From Prosthecobacter debontii (GTDB lineage: Bacteria > Verrucomicrobiota > Verrucomicrobiia > Verrucomicrobiales > Akkermansiaceae), in assembly GCA_945870855.1 (NCBI GenBank), contig CAMBTP010000028.1:1-36797 (forward strand): a stretch of DNA of 36,797 nt. The letters are read 5' to 3'. The number at the start of each line of letters is the position of its first letter. Positions within the stretch are counted from its first letter, which is position 1. The notes beneath the pieces are model-generated. The model was not told the DNA's origin, did not search any database, and saw only the letters and a list, made by a program, of their open reading frames with translations. Of the stretch, positions 7,507 through 20,814 are shown piece after piece. A program made the translations under genes and the position numbers.

Positions 7507-10146
7507 ATGAAGTTTCCTGTGACACTTTTCCTACTGTCCCTGATGGCTAGCGTTTCGTTTGCGGCGGAGGTGGCGGAGCCGAAAGTCCGCGCGGAGGGAG
7601 TGGACGAACTGGTCACGCGGTTGTCTTCCGACTCGTTCCGCGAAAGGGAGGATGCCACCCGTGCTCTTTGGGGAAAGGGTGATGCGGTTCTTGATGTTCT
7701 GCGCGCGGCCAGTGTTTCCGATGATCCTGAGAGAGCGAAGCGCGCGAGAGTGGTTCTTGAGAAAGTGGAACTGCGGATTACGCCGGAGACTCAACCGGAG
7801 GTTATTGAGCAGATCCAGCGTTTCAGAACGGCTCCGCAGAACCTGAAGGCAAACCACATTCACGAACTGCGGCGAATGAAGGCCTATTTCCAAATCCTGA
7901 AACTTTACTCGATGGAGCAACGCCCGGAGGTGAGGGCGGAGATTGCCAGCTCGATACGTGGGATCGCATTGATGGGCGCACGGGATGCTCTCGCGGCAGA
8001 TGATTTCGAGACGGCGGCAAGCCTGCTGCGGATGTCGGCGAAAGAGCCTAACGATCTGATTGCATTGGCGTGGGTTTACCGGTGTATGGGGAAACTCGGT
8101 GAGGGCATGGAGGATCCGCCCGCTCCCAAAGATGTGGCGACGGAGGATTGGAAAATTACTCTGCTACGGGTCAAAGGCGATCTGGATGGAGCGGTGAAAG
8201 TGGCGGAGGATTCCAAGAGCTCACGGTTGCTGGCGGGTCTGAAAGTGCTGCAAGGCGATCCCACACTCTGGATTCGCCAAAACGGCAGCGGGGAGCCGGG
8301 AACAAAGACGTTGCCTGCCTATATCGATATCGCACTGAAGCGCTGGGAGGGGAAAAAGATCAAAGAATCTAATTTCGCGCCGCTAGTCCAGAGCCTGAAA
8401 GTCCCTGACTCCAACTCCAATAACCATGCGCATGCCGTCGCGTCTCTTGCCGCGCTGGGTAGGCTGGCGGAGGCGGAGAAATACCAGGCTAAGAATTCCC
8501 CCGAACTTGCCTTTCAGTATTATCTTTCCCAGGAGCGGATCGGCGAGGCGTTGAAGACGATGGATCTTGATGCGGATAAGCCGGATTACATCGCATGGGC
8601 CCTAGAGCGCTTTGGAATATTGATGAAGGAGGATGAGGACGAGGAAGGTGCTGAGTCGGCGCGCATGCAACTCCTAATGGTCGCGGGTTTCTTGGAAACG
8701 CGCGGGCTTTCCAAGGAACTCAATCAGGCGTATTCCGCGCCGCTTGCGAAATACGCGCTGGAGCATCCTGATCGTTTTCATGATTTTTTGGTATCCCTTT
8801 TCGATTCCGTAACAGGTGCCCCGACTTTCGCGGCCGCCACAGGAGTCGTCTGGGCCGGTGAAGACGAGAATCGTTGGGGTATGCTTTATTCCATGGCTTT
8901 TGGTGAGGAGGGAGAGGTTACGGAGTGGCTAGCTTGGATCGCGGAGATCGAGCCGGGTGTTAGTAAATCGGATAAATTCCATGGGATGTTGGCGCTTTTC
9001 GATGTGGGGTCAGATCCCGAGGGTTTGCGTGAGAGGTGGATGGAGAAAGCATGGAAAGTCATAAAAAAAAGCGGGGAGCGGGAAAAGCAGGGTCATTTGG
9101 AAAGAATCCGCATGTTGGCCGTCGCTCAGCAGGATGTAATTACCGCACTCAAGACCCGCGATGCGATGGATGCCGAATCCAAAGCCACGGTCAGTTGGCC
9201 TTCGATCGATAAGTTTTACAGTGCAGCTGCGCGCTGGAAGGAAGCGGTTGAGATTCTCGACGACGGTGGCGATGCGACGAATAGCACGCCCGAATACCAT
9301 GCCTACCTCGCAGCAACTTTGCGGCGCGCTGGTTTTGAGAAACGCGCGGCGGAACATGATGCTCAGGCGGAAAAACTCTCACTCGGATACGCGCCCAGTT
9401 GTTCCCGTATTGGGAATCTGTATGTCTATGGTGGCGATATGAAACGAGCGGAGAAATGGTATCGCCGTGCCGCCTTGCACGCGGATGTTTTGGAGGGCGA
9501 TTTCGTGGCCGTGCTCGATACATATGCCCGCTCGATGTTTGAAGAAGGCCGCTGGGACATCGCTGCTTCCTGTTACGAGGCCTTGGTGCAGACCTACGCG
9601 AGCGAGCAGTTTTCCGGTGGCTTGATTTCCAGTTACTCAAAGGCGCGCCTCAATGCCAATCTCTCCAAGGCTCTCGCTGTGCTGCCAGATGACCGCGAGC
9701 GAGCCATCGAGTTGCTGGAAGAAATACACCGTAATTTCAAGACCGACGGCATCCTCGCCGACGACTTCTTCCCGATGCTTCGCAAGGCCAGTCTGAACAA
9801 GGAGCTTGAGAAATGGTTTGGCGAATCGTGGGCGCAAATCTCCGCTGTGATCGAGCGTTTCCCCGATTGCGACAACTCGCGCAACACCGCTGCATGGCTC
9901 GCATCCCGGGCGCGGATGAAACTTCCCGAAGCGGAGAAGCATCTCCAGGCCGCTCTCGCGAAAAACCCCGGCCAAGCGGCGTATCTCGATACGATGGCGG
10001 AAGTCCGCTTCGCCATGGGAGACCGCGCGGGGGCGTTGAAATGGTCGGAGCTTTCACTTCTGCGCTATCCACTCATCGATACCCCCTACGACACGATGAT
10101 CCGTAAGCAGCACGAGCGTTTCCGCAACGGCCCGCTGCCGGAGTGA
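7507..10146 (+). CDS. Large secreted TPR/alpha-solenoid protein
   Basis: An 879-residue protein with a clear signal peptide (M-K-F-P-V-T-L-F-L-L-S-L-M-A-S-V-S-F-A-A, cleavage near residue 19-20). Residues 30-80 look like a HEAT-type pair (L-V-T-R-L-S-S-D-S-F-R-E-R-E-D-A-T-R-A-L). The rest is helical with TPR-type periodicity, clearest near residues 635-680 (G-N-L-Y-V-Y-G-G-D-M-K-R-A-E-K-W-Y-R-R-A-A) and 810-860 (A-E-K-H-L-Q-A-A-L-A-K-N-P-G-Q-A-A-Y-L-D-T-M-A-E). Such proteins are protein-protein scaffolds in the periplasm or envelope. It ends about 150 bp upstream of the ACIII operon on the same strand, but an inverted repeat lies between, so co-transcription is uncertain. No enzymatic motif is seen. 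Confidence 0.75.
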   Translation: MKFPVTLFLLSLMASVSFAAEVAEPKVRAEGVDELVTRLSSDSFREREDATRALWGKGDAVLDVLRAASVSDDPERAKRARVVLEKVELRITPETQPEVIEQIQRFRTAPQNLKANHIHELRRMKAYFQILKLYSMEQRPEVRAEIASSIRGIALMGARDALAADDFETAASLLRMSAKEPNDLIALAWVYRCMGKLGEGMEDPPAPKDVATEDWKITLLRVKGDLDGAVKVAEDSKSSRLLAGLKVLQGDPTLWIRQNGSGEPGTKTLPAYIDIALKRWEGKKIKESNFAPLVQSLKVPDSNSNNHAHAVASLAALGRLAEAEKYQAKNSPELAFQYYLSQERIGEALKTMDLDADKPDYIAWALERFGILMKEDEDEEGAESARMQLLMVAGFLETRGLSKELNQAYSAPLAKYALEHPDRFHDFLVSLFDSVTGAPTFAAATGVVWAGEDENRWGMLYSMAFGEEGEVTEWLAWIAEIEPGVSKSDKFHGMLALFDVGSDPEGLRERWMEKAWKVIKKSGEREKQGHLERIRMLAVAQQDVITALKTRDAMDAESKATVSWPSIDKFYSAAARWKEAVEILDDGGDATNSTPEYHAYLAATLRRAGFEKRAAEHDAQAEKLSLGYAPSCSRIGNLYVYGGDMKRAEKWYRRAALHADVLEGDFVAVLDTYARSMFEEGRWDIAASCYEALVQTYASEQFSGGLISSYSKARLNANLSKALAVLPDDRERAIELLEEIHRNFKTDGILADDFFPMLRKASLNKELEKWFGESWAQISAVIERFPDCDNSRNTAAWLASRARMKLPEAEKHLQAALAKNPGQAAYLDTMAEVRFAMGDRAGALKWSELSLLRYPLIDTPYDTMIRKQHERFRNGPLPE

Positions 10147-10230
10147 ATACGTAAACTTTTTCGATCCGAGTTTGGTCGGTTGGGCGCAAACCAAATAAAC
10201 GGGGTAAAAATAGAAATTGTACAAGAAAAA

Positions 10231-10254
10231 CGCTTGTGAATTTTTTCACAAGCG
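10231..10254. promoter_or_regulatory. Perfect 10-bp palindrome containing a CRP/FNR-type site, upstream of actA
   Basis: CGCTTGTGAA (10231-10240), TTTT, TTCACAAGCG (10245-10254). The core reads TTGTGA-N6-TCACAA, which is the consensus layout of a CRP-family operator (TGTGA-N6-TCACA). It lies 42 bp before the actA ATG. A second palindrome, TTGTACAA, is at 10217-10224. It could instead be a hairpin ending the preceding transcript, although no T-run follows. A promoter for the operon is not clear; TTGGTC (10172-10177) with ATAAAC (10195-10200) is one weak option. Confidence 0.45.
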
Positions 10255-10265
10255 AGCAAGTTCCC

Positions 10266-10280
10266 GCGGCGCGACGCCGC
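10266..10280 (+). other. GC-rich hairpin in the actA leader
   Basis: GCGGCG, loop CGA, CGCCGC. It is followed six bases later by a T-run (10287-10291) and then ATG 10296. It could act as an attenuator-like stem or block ribosome access; inferred from sequence only. Confidence 0.35.
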
Positions 10281-10295
10281 ATCCCATTTTTACTC

Positions 10296-10994
10296 ATGGC
10301 GAACATTTTCCCACGCTGGTCCAACCTGCTGCCTTTCAAAATCGCATTTTGCCTAGGAACGGTAGGCGCTGGTGTTACTGCAGCGATCAATTACTACGCC
10401 ACTCCTAAGGCGCAAGTAGTGGGCTATCAGCCGAATCAACCGATCCCATTCTCGCACAAGATCCACGTCGATCAACTCGGCCTTGATTGTCGTTACTGCC
10501 ACTCTTTCGCGGATGTTTCCGGGCACTCGAACGTGCCTACTGGAAATACTTGCTGGAACTGCCACCAGCACGTCCAGAAGGATAGCCCGAAGCTGGAGCC
10601 GCTCCACGTTTCCATGAACCCGACGCACCCTAAATACGACGGTAAGCCGATCGAATGGGTGCGCGTCCACAAGTCCCCGGACTATGTCTATTTCAATCAT
10701 TCCGCACATGTGAACCGCGGGATTTCCTGCCAAAGCTGCCACGGCGACATCCACAAGATGGAAGTGGTATATCAGGATCAGCCGCACTCGATGGGATGGT
10801 GCCTTGATTGCCACCGCGCGCCCGAGAAGCACCTCCGCCCGCTGGAAGAGGTCTTCAATTTCAACTACGGCGATGGCGATGTCGCGAAATACACTAAGAA
10901 CGACAAGGTCAAGACCACCGTGGATCTTGGCGAGGAATTGAAGAAGACCTTCAACGTCCATCCCAAAGCCAGCTGCACTTCCTGCCACCGCTAA
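10296..10994 (+). CDS. actA: Alternative complex III pentahaem cytochrome c subunit ActA
   Basis: A 232-residue protein from ATG 10296; the upstream frame covers the palindrome and hairpin and is not likely coding. One N-terminal membrane helix (about residues 13-33) anchors a periplasmic domain with five CxxCH haem c motifs at residues 65-69, 86-90, 145-149, 169-173 and 227-231. Five haems is the ActA number. Many extra His residues (for example F-S-H-K-I-H, F-N-H-S-A-H) can be axial ligands. In ACIII, ActA carries electrons away from the iron-sulfur subunit. It begins the operon act A-B-C-D-E-F, with actB 36 bp downstream. No Shine-Dalgarno sequence is visible. Confidence 0.95.
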   Translation: MANIFPRWSNLLPFKIAFCLGTVGAGVTAAINYYATPKAQVVGYQPNQPIPFSHKIHVDQLGLDCRYCHSFADVSGHSNVPTGNTCWNCHQHVQKDSPKLEPLHVSMNPTHPKYDGKPIEWVRVHKSPDYVYFNHSAHVNRGISCQSCHGDIHKMEVVYQDQPHSMGWCLDCHRAPEKHLRPLEEVFNFNYGDGDVAKYTKNDKVKTTVDLGEELKKTFNVHPKASCTSCHR

Positions 10995-11030
10995 CCCGTT
11001 TCCCAAGAACTTTTTTCACGCCGCCTTGAT

Positions 11031-14336
<3,306 letters not shown>

Positions 14337-14373
14337 TTCGCACTGCTAAGATTTCACCATCCTCATTTCCCAA

Positions 14374-15852
<1,479 letters not shown>

Positions 15853-15859
15853 GACCAAC

Positions 15860-15887
15860 AACTTCTAACAAATAACTTCTAACTTCC
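15860..15887 (+). repeat. Heptamer array (AACTTCT type) before actD
   Basis: Four consecutive 7-base units: AACTTCT, AACAAAT, AACTTCT, AACTTCC. It fills the gap between actC and actD and ends 5 bases before the GTG start. Confidence 0.75.
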
Positions 15888-15892
15888 CCAAC

Positions 15893-16447
15893 GTGAGCAC
15901 CACCCGCAAACGAGTTTACGGCTACCTAGCCGAGTTTAAAAGCGCCTCCGCGCTTTACAAAGCTGCTGAGAAAGTCCGCGACGCGGGCTTCCGCAAATGG
16001 GATTGCTACACGCCGTATCCCGTCCACGGCCTAGACGCTGCCATGGGTTTGAAGCGCTCCATCTTGCCATGGTTCGTCTTTATCGGCGGCGTGACAGGCT
16101 GCGCCACCGCTTTCGCGCTGGCTTATTCCACGCAGGTGCTGATCTACCCCACCGTTGTCCAAGCAAAGCCCACCAACATCTTCACTGTTCCGGCGTTCTT
16201 TCCGATCATGTTTGAGCTTACTATCCTGTTCTCGGGCTTCACTGTGCTCTTCGGCTTGCTCGGCCTGATCCAGCTCCCTCGCCTGAACCACCCGCTCTTC
16301 GCAAGCAAGCAGTTCCATCGTGCCACCGACGACGGTTTTTTCATCGCTATCGAAGCGCGCGACGCAAAATTCAACCCTGACGTCACCCGCAACATGCTCG
16401 CCGAGATCGGCGGGGAAAACATCGAACTCGTCGAAGAGGAAGACTGA
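15893..16447 (+). CDS. actD: ACIII membrane subunit ActD (DUF3341)
   Basis: A 184-residue protein starting at GTG 15893, the first start after the heptamer array. It begins with a soluble part (R-V-Y-G-Y-L-A-E-F-K-S-A-S-A-L-Y-K-A-A-E-K-V-R-D-A-G) of the DUF3341/ActD type. Two membrane helices follow at about residues 62-84 and 100-125, then a second soluble piece ending in acidic residues. Known for the family: a small ACIII subunit that helps connect the membrane parts; it has no cofactor. Its place between actC and actE is the standard gene order. Confidence 0.92.
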   Translation: MSTTRKRVYGYLAEFKSASALYKAAEKVRDAGFRKWDCYTPYPVHGLDAAMGLKRSILPWFVFIGGVTGCATAFALAYSTQVLIYPTVVQAKPTNIFTVPAFFPIMFELTILFSGFTVLFGLLGLIQLPRLNHPLFASKQFHRATDDGFFIAIEARDAKFNPDVTRNMLAEIGGENIELVEEED

Positions 16448-16451
16448 GAAA

Positions 16452-16486
16452 AATACTCAATTTTCAATATCCAATATTCAATTCTT
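16452..16486 (+). repeat. Heptamer array (AATATTC type) before actE
   Basis: Five consecutive 7-base units: AATACTC, AATTTTC, AATATCC, AATATTC, AATTCTT. CC and the actE ATG (16489) follow directly. Confidence 0.8.
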
Positions 16487-16488
16487 CC

Positions 16489-17139
16489 ATGCGCTACTTC
16501 TTTCTAATCTACGCTCTCATCGCCGTTCTCGTCGTCGGGATCGGTGGTTTTCGTGGCCAGACTTTCACGAAGCCTCCCGTTCAGATTTTCCCTGATATGG
16601 ATAACCAAGACAAACAGAAGGCTCAATCGCCCAGCACGTTCTTCGCGGATCGCCAAGGTGCGCGAATTCCTGTCTCTGAAACGCAACCGCGGGGTTTCAA
16701 TGAAGACGGCGCTTCTGCCATAGGCGGCATCCCGGAATACGAATTCGGTGGCCAGCCTGGTTATTATTACACCGGCCATATCGGCGATTATTTTGGAAAC
16801 GGAATGCCCGAGGAACTCGAACTCACCGCCGAATCCGCCGCCACTCTCATCCGCCGCGGTGAAGAGCGCTTCGGTATCTACTGCGCTGTCTGCCACGGTG
16901 CGTCTGGCGACGGCTTGGGAGTCACCTCGAAATACGGTGTCCCCGGCATCGCAAACCTTCACCTCGATCCCTTCAAGGCGGCGTCCTATCCCGACGGTCG
17001 TATTTTCGAAACCATCACCAAAGGCAAAGGGATGATGTCCGGATACGGCGCGAACATCCCCGTCCGCGACCGCTGGGCGATCATCGCCTACGTTCGCACG
17101 CTCCAAGCCGCGAAAGAAGCCGCCACCGTAGCTAAATAA
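16489..17139 (+). CDS. actE: ACIII monohaem cytochrome c subunit ActE
   Basis: A 216-residue protein with an N-terminal anchor helix (residues 2-20) and one haem c motif C-A-V-C-H (132-136) with G-A-S-G-D-G after it. A methionine in K-G-K-G-M-M-S-G-Y-G near residue 182 is the likely sixth ligand. The Y-Y-Y-T-G-H-I-G-D segment before the haem is typical of ActE. The subunit sits in the periplasm and receives electrons from ActB/ActA for transfer to the next acceptor. Position and length fit the family. actF starts 11 bp downstream. Confidence 0.93.
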   Translation: MRYFFLIYALIAVLVVGIGGFRGQTFTKPPVQIFPDMDNQDKQKAQSPSTFFADRQGARIPVSETQPRGFNEDGASAIGGIPEYEFGGQPGYYYTGHIGDYFGNGMPEELELTAESAATLIRRGEERFGIYCAVCHGASGDGLGVTSKYGVPGIANLHLDPFKAASYPDGRIFETITKGKGMMSGYGANIPVRDRWAIIAYVRTLQAAKEAATVAK

Positions 17140-17149
17140 TTTCCTAAAG

Positions 17150-18466
17150 ATGTCCCATCACGTAACATCCGCTGATATCGCCATCCATGGCGACCACCTC
17201 GACAACTCGAAGGTCGCTAAAGTGAAGATCCTCGCCCTCGGCGTCGCCGGGATCGGCACCGTCGTCAGCCTGCTCGGACTCTTCGGAGTCTTCGGCGAGT
17301 GGTTCCAAGGCACCTTCGCTTACTCCTGGGTTTTCGCGTTCTACTTTTTCCTCACTCTCTCCATCGGCGGCGTGTTCTGGACTCTCCTCCACAACGTCTC
17401 CAACTCCGGTTGGGGCACCTCCGTCCGCCGCACCTTCGAGAACCTCGGCTCCACCTTCCCGTGGATATTCCTCTTCGGCATCCCTCTGCTTTTCCCGCAG
17501 GTAAACCAATACCTCTATGAGTGGATGAACATCCACCGCGCGACACCCGACGGTCAGACCGTTAAGGAACACCTCCATCACGCCGACCATTTGCTCTACG
17601 CCAAGCAATGGTTCATGAATATGCCCTTTTGGTATGGCCGTTTCATCTTCTACGGCGTCGGCCTCACGGCGGTGATCTATTTTCTTCGGAAACTCTCAAC
17701 CGATCAGGACACCGATCCCAATCCCGGCACTGCACGGCTGCTCAAGGCTCGCTTCCACTCCAATTATCCGCTCATCATCTTCGCGCTCACGATCACCTTC
17801 ACCGGTTTCGATTTCGTGATGGCACTCGATTACAAATGGTTCTCCACGATGTGGGGTGTCTATCTCTTCGCTGGTTCCACGCTGAACTCGATGGCGGTCA
17901 TTATCCTTGTCTGCACTTTCCTGAAAAGCCGCGGCCACCTCAAGCACGTCACCGGTCCCGAGCATTTCCACATCATGGGCAAACTGCTTTTCGCCTTCAC
18001 CACCTTCTGGGCCTACATCGCGTTCTCGCAGTATTTCCTGATCTGGTATGCCAACATCACCGAGGAAACCTCCTATTTCCTGATTCGTAACACCGATGGC
18101 TGGAACACCGGCATGATCTTCCTAGTCTTCGGCCACTTCGTCGTCCCCTTCGTTGTCCTGCTCCAAGCATGGCTCAAGAAGAACCCGAAATACCTCTCCA
18201 TCATGGCGGTTTACACGCTGTGCATGCACGCCCTCGACCATTATCTGATCGTCATCCCTGAGCGCGGTATTTCTCTTGGAAATATCAAACCTGAGATCTT
18301 CGGAAAAATTACCCCTGCTATCGATGGCGCGTTCTGGGGCGATATTCTTGCCTTCGTCACCATCGGCGCAGCCTTCCTCTTTTTCCTTCTCCGCGCCCTC
18401 GGTCAGCACTCGCTCTACCCGAACCGCGATCCCCGCATCCTCGAATCCGCGAACCTTTCCAACTGA
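17150..18466 (+). CDS. actF: ACIII membrane subunit ActF
   Basis: A 438-residue protein with about ten membrane helices, first at residues 25-45 (V-K-I-L-A-L-G-V-A-G-I-G-T-V-V-S-L-L-G). It has the ActF-type segments F-A-Y-F-F-L-T-L-like near residue 65 (F-Y-F-F-L-T-L-S-I-G-G-V-F-W), T-G-F-D-F-V-M-A-L-D-Y-K-W-F-S-T-M-W-G-V-Y and H-A-L-D-H-Y-L-I-V-I-P. Known for the family: a structural homologue of ActC that may hold a second quinol-related site. It is the last canonical act gene here. The next cytochrome gene starts 12 bp downstream, so the operon clearly continues. Confidence 0.92.
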   Translation: MSHHVTSADIAIHGDHLDNSKVAKVKILALGVAGIGTVVSLLGLFGVFGEWFQGTFAYSWVFAFYFFLTLSIGGVFWTLLHNVSNSGWGTSVRRTFENLGSTFPWIFLFGIPLLFPQVNQYLYEWMNIHRATPDGQTVKEHLHHADHLLYAKQWFMNMPFWYGRFIFYGVGLTAVIYFLRKLSTDQDTDPNPGTARLLKARFHSNYPLIIFALTITFTGFDFVMALDYKWFSTMWGVYLFAGSTLNSMAVIILVCTFLKSRGHLKHVTGPEHFHIMGKLLFAFTTFWAYIAFSQYFLIWYANITEETSYFLIRNTDGWNTGMIFLVFGHFVVPFVVLLQAWLKKNPKYLSIMAVYTLCMHALDHYLIVIPERGISLGNIKPEIFGKITPAIDGAFWGDILAFVTIGAAFLFFLLRALGQHSLYPNRDPRILESANLSN

Positions 18467-18478
18467 TTTTTGCCTAGC

Positions 18479-19252
18479 ATGGACCCCACCCGCGACAATC
18501 CCCTGATCCGCATCAAAGCCTTCTTCGATGGCCTTGGGATCTTCACGTTCTTTACCGTCATCCTGCTGCTCATCCTTGGGATGGGCGCGCTGTTTGGATG
18601 GTTTGGTAAAACCGATACTCCTGAAGACGCCGCTGGGGACATCCGTTATGAAATCAAAAAGGAGATCGACTCCGCGCAGGCGACCGTCCTCACCGAAGAG
18701 CAGATTTCCACTGTCCTTAGCGATGTCGCGGGGAAACTCGCCTCCTCGAAGGCGATCGCTGTTGAAAAGCCCGAGCAGATTGTGCCCGGTTCTGACACGG
18801 CCAAGAATCTCGCTGAAGCTCCTGCTGTTGACCTAACGAACATTGATGCTTCCCCCGCAGAAGCGGACGCAGCCATTGACCCCGCCGTTTTGGAAATCGG
18901 TAAAGCACAGTTTCTCGTCTGCGGCGCATGCCACGGCCAGAATGGTGAAGGCGGGGCGGCGGCGCCACCGCTCGCCGGCTCTGAATGGGTGACTGGCCCA
19001 ATTTCCAATCTCGTCATCATCCAACTCCGCGGACTCAAAGGCCCCATCACGGTGGCTGGTAAGGAATATAATTTCCCTGCGGGCATGACCCCGATGGCTT
19101 ATCAGACCGACGAGCAGATCGCCGGCGTCTTGACCTATATCCGCAACAACTTCGGCAACAAAGCCTCTGCTGTGAAGCCGGAGCAAGTCGCCGCCCTGCG
19201 TAGCGAGGTCGGTAAGCCACAGGCCACCGTCGAGGAACTCACCAAGCCCTAA
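18479..19252 (+). CDS. Membrane-anchored monohaem cytochrome c (CcoP-like domain)
   Basis: A 257-residue protein from ATG 18479; an in-frame TTG at 18470 overlaps the actF flank and is less likely. A membrane helix spans about residues 19-43, then an acidic helical linker of some 90 residues, then a cytochrome c domain with C-G-A-C-H (148-152) and G-Q-N-G-E-G-G-A-A-A-P-P-L-A-G-S. A likely Met ligand is in P-A-G-M-T-P-M near residue 203. The domain resembles the haem domains of CcoP, but CcoP has two haems and this has one. Its place between ACIII and the CcoN-like gene suggests that it carries electrons out of ACIII. Confidence 0.85.
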   Translation: MDPTRDNPLIRIKAFFDGLGIFTFFTVILLLILGMGALFGWFGKTDTPEDAAGDIRYEIKKEIDSAQATVLTEEQISTVLSDVAGKLASSKAIAVEKPEQIVPGSDTAKNLAEAPAVDLTNIDASPAEADAAIDPAVLEIGKAQFLVCGACHGQNGEGGAAAPPLAGSEWVTGPISNLVIIQLRGLKGPITVAGKEYNFPAGMTPMAYQTDEQIAGVLTYIRNNFGNKASAVKPEQVAALRSEVGKPQATVEELTKP

Positions 19253-19270
19253 TCCTTTTCATACCAGCCC

Positions 19271-20770
19271 ATGTCATCGGAAGTTTCCCAAAATCTTGAG
19301 CAGGACGCCGTGCTACGCGCGTCGATTGACCGCTCGCTGCGTCACCCCGTGATGTTTTTCCTGACCAGCGGAGCCGCGTGGCTCGCAGTCTCAATCATCC
19401 TCGGTATGATCTCCTCCGCGAAAGTTCACTCGCCAGATTTCCTCGATAGCTGTGGGTGGCTTACTTATGGTCGTACGCAAGCAGCACATATCAATGCTCT
19501 CATTTATGGTTGGGGTTTCCAGGCCGCTTTCGGAGTTATCATTTGGTTGCTCTCCCGCCTTTCTCGTCAGGAATGCCGCGCGGCCGGCTTGATTCTTGCC
19601 GCTGGGCACGTCTGGAACTTGGGTGTTTTCGTCGGTATCCTTGGCATTCTCGCCGGCTTTGGCACGGGCATGCCGTGGATGGAATTTCCTTCCTTCTGCT
19701 GGCCAGTCATGCTCCTCAGTTACTTCGCTATCATGGTGTGGTCGCTCGTTCAGTTCAAGGTGCGCCCTGAGGGTCACGTCTACATTTCTCAGTGGTATCT
19801 AATGGCCGCGATGATTTGGTTCCCATGGGTTTTCATCACCGCGAACGTCCTGCTTCATGTGATTCCAGGAAATCCCGTGATGGCCGCTGGAATCAACGCA
19901 TGGTATAAATCCAGCCTGCTTTTCCTGTTCTTCACTCCGGTTGCGCTCGGCACCGCGTTCTATCTGGTGCCAAAGGTTTCTGGCCGCCCAATCCACAGCT
20001 ACTCTCTCGCCCAACTCGGTTTCTGGTCGCTCGCCGTGATCATGCCATGGGCCGGTATGCAAAAACTCACCGGCGCTCCCATCCCGTATTTCTTACCCTA
20101 TTTGGGCGCGACAGCGACGATCCTTTTCTTCATCCCCGCCCTCACCGCAGCCGTGAGCATCCTCCGCACAGCAATCGCCGATCCCGAGATCGCGAGCCAC
20201 AGCCCCACCCTGCGCTTCACGATGGCGGGTATCGTCGGCCTAGTCGTGATGGCCGTCGCCGCCGTGTTCCTCAATATCCCCGGAAAAACCTTGGAGTTGT
20301 CGCAGTTCTCCATGTCGGGTTATGGTTTCGAAATTCTCGCTCTATACGGCTTCTTTAGCTTCGTAATGTTTGGCGCGATCTATTTCATCGTACCTCGCAT
20401 TACCCGCCGCGAGTGGCTCTCACGCCGCCTCATCAAATGGCACTTTTTCCTCTCTACCTATGGAGTGTCACTCATTGCCCTCGTTGCCATCTTCGGAGGC
20501 CTTCAGCAGGGAATCGGTCAGGAGGCGTTCGATCAGCCATGGTCGGAAGCCTCGCAGCGCGCCTTCCCTTATGCTGTTCTCATTACCTTCATTTGGTTCT
20601 TCATCATGCTCTCGAATATCTTTTTCTTCATGCACCTCACAGTTATGTGGCTCCGCCTCGGCCGCCGCAGCACGCATCCTACCTTGCTTGTTTCCGATCA
20701 CCACGGCAGCCCGCACGGCGAGGATGGAGATATCGACAACGCCGGTTCAATGACCGCCTCCGCCCATTAA
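19271..20770 (+). CDS. CcoN-like (cbb3 oxidase subunit I) protein lacking the catalytic metal ligands
   Basis: A 499-residue protein with about twelve membrane helices, alignable to CcoN by W-Y-x(2)-x(8)-T, F-Y-L-V-P-K-V-S-G-R-P-I-H-S-Y, W-A-G and G-A-I-Y-F-I-V-P-R. Compared by eye with CcoN of Pseudomonas stutzeri, H73 matches the first low-spin haem ligand (H60). The CuB ligands H207, H257 and H258 correspond to S214, Q264 and K265. The cross-linked Tyr251 corresponds to M258. Haem b3 ligand H347 is F353, and the second haem b ligand H349 is I355. It therefore should not reduce oxygen. Synteny with a CcoO-like gene is kept. Likely a structural or electron-relay scaffold. Confidence 0.85.
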   Translation: MSSEVSQNLEQDAVLRASIDRSLRHPVMFFLTSGAAWLAVSIILGMISSAKVHSPDFLDSCGWLTYGRTQAAHINALIYGWGFQAAFGVIIWLLSRLSRQECRAAGLILAAGHVWNLGVFVGILGILAGFGTGMPWMEFPSFCWPVMLLSYFAIMVWSLVQFKVRPEGHVYISQWYLMAAMIWFPWVFITANVLLHVIPGNPVMAAGINAWYKSSLLFLFFTPVALGTAFYLVPKVSGRPIHSYSLAQLGFWSLAVIMPWAGMQKLTGAPIPYFLPYLGATATILFFIPALTAAVSILRTAIADPEIASHSPTLRFTMAGIVGLVVMAVAAVFLNIPGKTLELSQFSMSGYGFEILALYGFFSFVMFGAIYFIVPRITRREWLSRRLIKWHFFLSTYGVSLIALVAIFGGLQQGIGQEAFDQPWSEASQRAFPYAVLITFIWFFIMLSNIFFFMHLTVMWLRLGRRSTHPTLLVSDHHGSPHGEDGDIDNAGSMTASAH

Positions 20771-20773
20771 TAT

Positions 20774-20808
20774 GGAACTTAGGATTTAAAATTTAGAATT
20801 TAAAATTT
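20774..20808 (+). repeat. Heptamer array (AAAATTT type) before the ccoO-like gene
   Basis: Five consecutive 7-base units: GGAACTT, AGGATTT, AAAATTT, AGAATTT, AAAATTT. CCCCAA and the ATG at 20815 follow. Confidence 0.8.
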
Positions 20809-20814
20809 CCCCAA

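Noticed and set aside
10236..10295. Longer N-terminus of ActA
   Set aside because: It covers the CRP-like palindrome and GC hairpin, and the inner ATG gives a normal anchor helix.
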